Shown here: one piece after another, positions 4,602 to 7,497 of the stretch
How positions within the stretch are numbered: position 1 is the stretch's first letter
How the letters are laid out: every line of letters begins with the position of its first letter
Assembly (NCBI GenBank): GCA_041589175.1
Contig: JBFHWF010000089.1
Location: 1 to 7,497, forward strand
Reading direction: 5' to 3'
Source: SZUA-229 sp041589175
GTDB lineage: Bacteria; Pseudomonadota; Gammaproteobacteria; SZUA-229
Length of the DNA: 7,497 nucleotides
Position numbers and translations under genes: made by a program
The notes under the pieces: generated by a model
Database searches by the model: none
What the model was told of the DNA's origin: nothing
What the model saw: only the letters and a program-made list of their open reading frames with translations

Positions 4602-5816
4602 TTGAGTTCAGTTCCAGCGCAACATCAGCGCGTATTATCCGGCATGCGCCCCACGGGGCTGTTACACCTGGGTCATTACCACGGGGTGTTGAAAAACTGG
4701 GTGAACCTGCAGCATGAGTACGAGTGCTTTTTCTTCGTTGCGGACTGGCATGCGCTGACCACGCACTACGAAGATCCGCGCATTATCGCCGAGAGCACCA
4801 ACGACATGGTGATCGACTGGCTGGCGGCTGGCGTTAGCCCCGGCTCGGCCAAGCTGTTCATACAATCGCGTGTACCTGAGCATGCAGAGCTACACCTGTT
4901 ACTCTCCATGATTACTCCTCTGGGCTGGCTGGAGCGCGTCCCCACATATAAAGATCAGCAGGAAGCGCTGAAAGAAAAAGACCTGGCGACCTATGGTTTT
5001 CTCGGTTACCCGCTGCTGCAATCCGCGGATATCCTGGTGTACAAGGCTGGCCAGGTGCCGGTAGGTGAAGATCAGGTCGCGCACGTGGAACTGACGCGTG
5101 AAGTGGCGCGACGCTTTAACCATATTTATGGTCGTGAGCCCGGCTTCGAAGAGAAGGCTGAGGCGGCGATCAAGAAAATGGGCAAGAAAGATGCCCGTCT
5201 GTATCGTGACCTGCGCAAGCGCTACACCGAGCAGGGTGACCAGCAGGCGCTGGACGTGGCCCAGGCATTACTGGAGTCCCAGCAGAACATATCCCTGGGC
5301 GACCGCGAGCGTCTGTTTGGCTACCTGGAAGGGTCCGGTAAGATTATCCTGCCAGAACCGCAGGCCCTGCTAACGCCAGCATCGAAGATGCCGGGCCTGG
5401 ATGGACAGAAGATGTCCAAGTCTTACCGCAACACCATCTCGCTGCGTGAAGACCCGGATGAAGTCGCCAGGAAACTGCGCACGATGCCTACGGACACCAA
5501 CCGCGTGCGCCGTACTGATCCAGGTGATCCGAAGCGCTGCCCGGTCTGGCAGCTGCATCTGGTGTATTCCAACGAAGAAACCCGTAACTGGGTACAGGAA
5601 GGCTGTACCACGGCGGGTATCGGTTGTGTTGAATGCAAGCAGCCCGTTATTGATAGTGTGATCGCCGAGCTCAAGCCGATACGTGAACGAGCAAAAGACT
5701 ATATCGATGACCCTTCGTCGGTTCAGGCGATCATTGATGAGGGTTGTGAGGCGGCACGGGATGTTGCTCGTGATACACTCGACGAAGTCAGAAAAGTAAT
5801 GAGCCTTAGCCGCTAG
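4602..5816 (+). CDS. trpS: tryptophanyl-tRNA synthetase, long form with Fe-S-type cysteine motif
   Basis: A class I aminoacyl-tRNA synthetase that charges tRNA-Trp with tryptophan using ATP in the cytoplasm. The Rossmann core starts VLSGMRPTGLLHLGHYHG, with HLGH (22-25) as the HIGH motif, and GQKMSKS (268-274) is the KMSKS loop. The protein has 404 residues against about 334 in E. coli. The extra length is mainly an acidic/basic helical insert (about 181-250) before the KMSKS loop. Cysteines C313, C335, C342 and C345 give C-x21-C-x6-C-x2-C, within one residue of the [4Fe-4S] motif of Thermotoga maritima TrpS; cluster binding here is inferred. Start is TTG with a strong AAGGAG. Spacing is 9 bp after the protease gene and 27 bp before scpA. 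Confidence 0.97.
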   Translation: MSSVPAQHQRVLSGMRPTGLLHLGHYHGVLKNWVNLQHEYECFFFVADWHALTTHYEDPRIIAESTNDMVIDWLAAGVSPGSAKLFIQSRVPEHAELHLLLSMITPLGWLERVPTYKDQQEALKEKDLATYGFLGYPLLQSADILVYKAGQVPVGEDQVAHVELTREVARRFNHIYGREPGFEEKAEAAIKKMGKKDARLYRDLRKRYTEQGDQQALDVAQALLESQQNISLGDRERLFGYLEGSGKIILPEPQALLTPASKMPGLDGQKMSKSYRNTISLREDPDEVARKLRTMPTDTNRVRRTDPGDPKRCPVWQLHLVYSNEETRNWVQEGCTTAGIGCVECKQPVIDSVIAELKPIRERAKDYIDDPSSVQAIIDEGCEAARDVARDTLDEVRKVMSLSR

Positions 5817-5843
5817 AGTCAGGCCGGAATTGAGTACCATCAG

Positions 5844-6728
5844 GTGAATGAACCCGTAGAAGAAAGCACACCTAAAGAGCCGCCATCCCAGGGGGAGATG
5901 CCATTTGCGGTGATACAGGGGGAGCCGCTGACGCTGCTGCCCGAAGATCTGTATATACCGCCGGATGCACTGGAAGTATTCCTTGAGGCCTTCGAAGGCC
6001 CGCTGGATCTGCTGTTATACCTGATCAAGCGCCAGAATCTGGAAATCCTCGATATCCCGATTGCGCATATCACGGCCCAGTACATGTCCTATATCGATAT
6101 GATGCAGACCATGCGCTTCGAGCTGGCCGCGGAGTATCTGTTGATGGCTGCCATGCTGGCAGAAATCAAGTCACGTATGCTGTTGCCACGGCCGGAAAGT
6201 GCAGAAGACGAGGATGACCCAAGAGCGGAACTGGTGCGTCGCCTGCAGGAATACGAGCGCTTCAAGCAGGCGGCTGAAGACCTGGATGAGATCCCTCGCC
6301 AGGAGCGTGATAGTTTTATTGCCAGTGCTGAGCCACCGCCAATAGAACTGACGCGGCCCGAGCCTGAAGTCGACCTCAGAGAGCTGTTACTGGCCTTTAA
6401 GGATATCCTTAATCGCGCCGAGATAAATAGCCACCATATGATTCAGCGGGAAACCCTGTCAATCAGAGAGAAGATGACCTCAATTCTTTCCATGGTGACA
6501 ACCGATGGCTTTACCGATCTTAGTAGTCTCTTTTCCCTTGAAGAAGGGCGTCGTGGCGTGGTTGTAACCTTCATGGCGATACTCGAACTACTCAAAGGTG
6601 CGATGATTGACCTGGTACAGGCGGAGGCTTTTGCACCAATTTATGTTAAGGCAGCCAGCGAAGCAGAAATTCACTCCGATCCGGGGCCGGATTTTGGCCC
6701 TGATATTGACCCAGCAATAGATGATTAA
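5844..6728 (+). CDS. scpA: segregation and condensation protein A
   Basis: The kleisin subunit of the SMC-ScpAB condensin, which compacts and helps segregate the chromosome. The 294 residues hold an N-terminal SMC-neck binding region with FEGPLDLLLYLI (50-61) and AAEYLLMAAMLAEIKSRMLLP (95-115). A middle linker that binds ScpB follows (about 120-200), then a C-terminal winged helix (about 230-270, VVVTFMAILELLKGAMIDLVQ) for the SMC head. An acidic, proline-rich tail ends the protein. The likely start is GTG at 5844. An in-frame ATG at 5898 (MPFAVIQGEP) follows a purine-rich run but at too short a spacing, so the first 18 residues are uncertain. Its stop overlaps the scpB start by one base, which suggests coupled synthesis of the partners. 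Confidence 0.95.
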   Translation: MNEPVEESTPKEPPSQGEMPFAVIQGEPLTLLPEDLYIPPDALEVFLEAFEGPLDLLLYLIKRQNLEILDIPIAHITAQYMSYIDMMQTMRFELAAEYLLMAAMLAEIKSRMLLPRPESAEDEDDPRAELVRRLQEYERFKQAAEDLDEIPRQERDSFIASAEPPPIELTRPEPEVDLRELLLAFKDILNRAEINSHHMIQRETLSIREKMTSILSMVTTDGFTDLSSLFSLEEGRRGVVVTFMAILELLKGAMIDLVQAEAFAPIYVKAASEAEIHSDPGPDFGPDIDPAIDD

Positions 6729-7497
6729 TGATGGAATTATCACAACTAAAAAACATTCTTGAAGCCATTCTGTTAACCGCTGATACCGCTATGGATCTGC
6801 GCAAGCTGGAAACGTTGTTTGAAGACGACGGTGAAGAGCGTCCGGGGCGTGATCAGATATTACAGGCCTTACAGGCGCTGCAGGAAGACTACAGTGGACG
6901 CGGTATTGAACTGCGCGAAGTTGCCTCGGGCTATCGCATGCAGGTGGTGCCAGACTGTGCTCAATGGGTTGCTCGCATGTGGGAAGAAAAGGCACCGCGC
7001 TATTCCCGTGCGTTGCTGGAAACTCTGGTGCTGATTGCCTATCGCCAGCCCATTACGCGGGGTGAAATCGAGGAAATTCGTGGTGTCAGTGTTAGTAGTC
7101 AGATTATCAAGACGTTGTCGGAACGTGAGTGGGTGCGTGTGCTGGGCCACAAAGACGTTCCCGGTAAACCTGCTATGTATGGCACCACCCGCGAGTTTCT
7201 CGACTATTTTAATCTGAAGAGCCTGGATGAGCTGCCAAGCCTGGCGGATATCAAGGACCTGGATAAGTTGCATCCTGAGCTGGCGCTTGACGACAGCGAG
7301 TTAGCCGAATCAGCCGAATCAGCCGAATCAGCCGAATCAGCCGAATCAGCCGAATCAGCCGAATCAGCCGAATCAGCCGAATCAGCCGAAACAGCCGAAA
7401 CAGCCGAAACAGCCGAAACAGCCGAAACAGCCGAAACAGCCGAAACAGCCGAAACAGCCGAAACAGCCGAAACAGCCGAAACAGCCGAAACAGCCGA
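6728..7497 (+). CDS. scpB: segregation and condensation protein B (partial, repeat tail runs off the window)
   Basis: ScpB dimerises and binds ScpA in the SMC condensin. Two winged-helix domains are visible in residues 1-165, with the signature RALLETLVLIAYRQPITRGE (94-113), EIRGVSVSSQIIKTL (116-130) and GKPAMYGTTREFLDYF (146-161). SLDELPSL (165-172) ends the conserved part. The start ATG (6728-6730) overlaps the scpA stop. A second ATG follows directly, so the first residue is ambiguous. No ribosome binding site is seen, fitting translational coupling. After residue 192 the frame enters a 9-bp repeat: nine Ala-Glu-Ser then at least twelve Ala-Glu-Thr triplets, still open at the window end. 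No stop is present, so total length is unknown; most ScpB proteins end soon after the second winged helix or carry a short acidic tail. Confidence 0.95.
   Translation, partial: MMELSQLKNILEAILLTADTAMDLRKLETLFEDDGEERPGRDQILQALQALQEDYSGRGIELREVASGYRMQVVPDCAQWVARMWEEKAPRYSRALLETLVLIAYRQPITRGEIEEIRGVSVSSQIIKTLSEREWVRVLGHKDVPGKPAMYGTTREFLDYFNLKSLDELPSLADIKDLDKLHPELALDDSELAESAESAESAESAESAESAESAESAESAETAETAETAETAETAETAETAETAETAETAETAETA
7304..7497 (+). repeat. 9-bp tandem repeat inside scpB
   Basis: Twenty-one complete 9-bp units and five further bases continue to the window edge. Units 1-9 (7304-7384) are gccgaatca; units 10-21 (7385-7492) are gccgaaaca. Within each block the units are identical, and the blocks differ by one base (T to A). 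The period is a multiple of three, so expansion or loss changes the protein tail length by Ala-Glu-Ser/Thr steps without frameshift. The block structure indicates replication slippage after a single substitution. Confidence 0.97.

Noticed and set aside
5370..5840. 156-codon minus-strand ORF opposite trpS
   Set aside because: Antisense shadow of a conserved synthetase, no family similarity or ribosome binding site.

Overview
The window looks like chromosomal DNA of a gammaproteobacterium. YciB, YciI and YciO resemble their enterobacterial homologues closely. However, chromosome condensation uses ScpA/ScpB (the SMC partners) instead of MukBEF, which points away from Enterobacterales and Vibrionales towards lineages such as Chromatiales, Thiotrichales or Pseudomonadales. 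The sequence alone does not fix the genus.

Left part (1-941). A very AT-rich, gene-poor edge (1-240) is followed by a small plus-strand ORF (243-419) whose 3' end runs antisense into a complete tRNA-Leu(CAA) gene (381-467, minus strand). Upstream of the tRNA, in its direction of transcription, lies a tandem array of a ~154-bp unit. Each unit contains the first 22 nt of the tRNA, two hairpins and a piece resembling the anticodon arm. Two copies are nearly identical and the third is degenerate. A clear intrinsic terminator (880-906) then closes the chemoreceptor gene.

Middle part (942-3325), all minus strand. It holds a chemotaxis receptor with two membrane helices and almost no external sensor domain, with its own sigma70-like promoter and a dyad over the -35 box. 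Next comes a compact yciB-yciI pair (inner-membrane septation/envelope protein and a small YciI-family protein), separated by 5 bp. A divergent intergenic region of 160 bp follows.

Right part (3326-7497), all plus strand. It is a tightly packed probable operon: yciO (YrdC/Sua5-like), an M50 site-2 protease family membrane protein, trpS (long form with four cysteines spaced as in a known Fe-S TrpS), scpA and scpB. Gaps are 1, 9 and 27 bp, and scpA/scpB overlap at one base. scpB runs off the window inside a 9-bp tandem repeat that gives the protein an (Ala-Glu-Ser)9-(Ala-Glu-Thr)12+ tail.

Most of the window is conserved housekeeping sequence. The two places that deserve attention are the tRNA-Leu 5'-fragment repeat array and the expanding repeat tail of ScpB. 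I did not find convincing evidence of a complete new multi-gene system.
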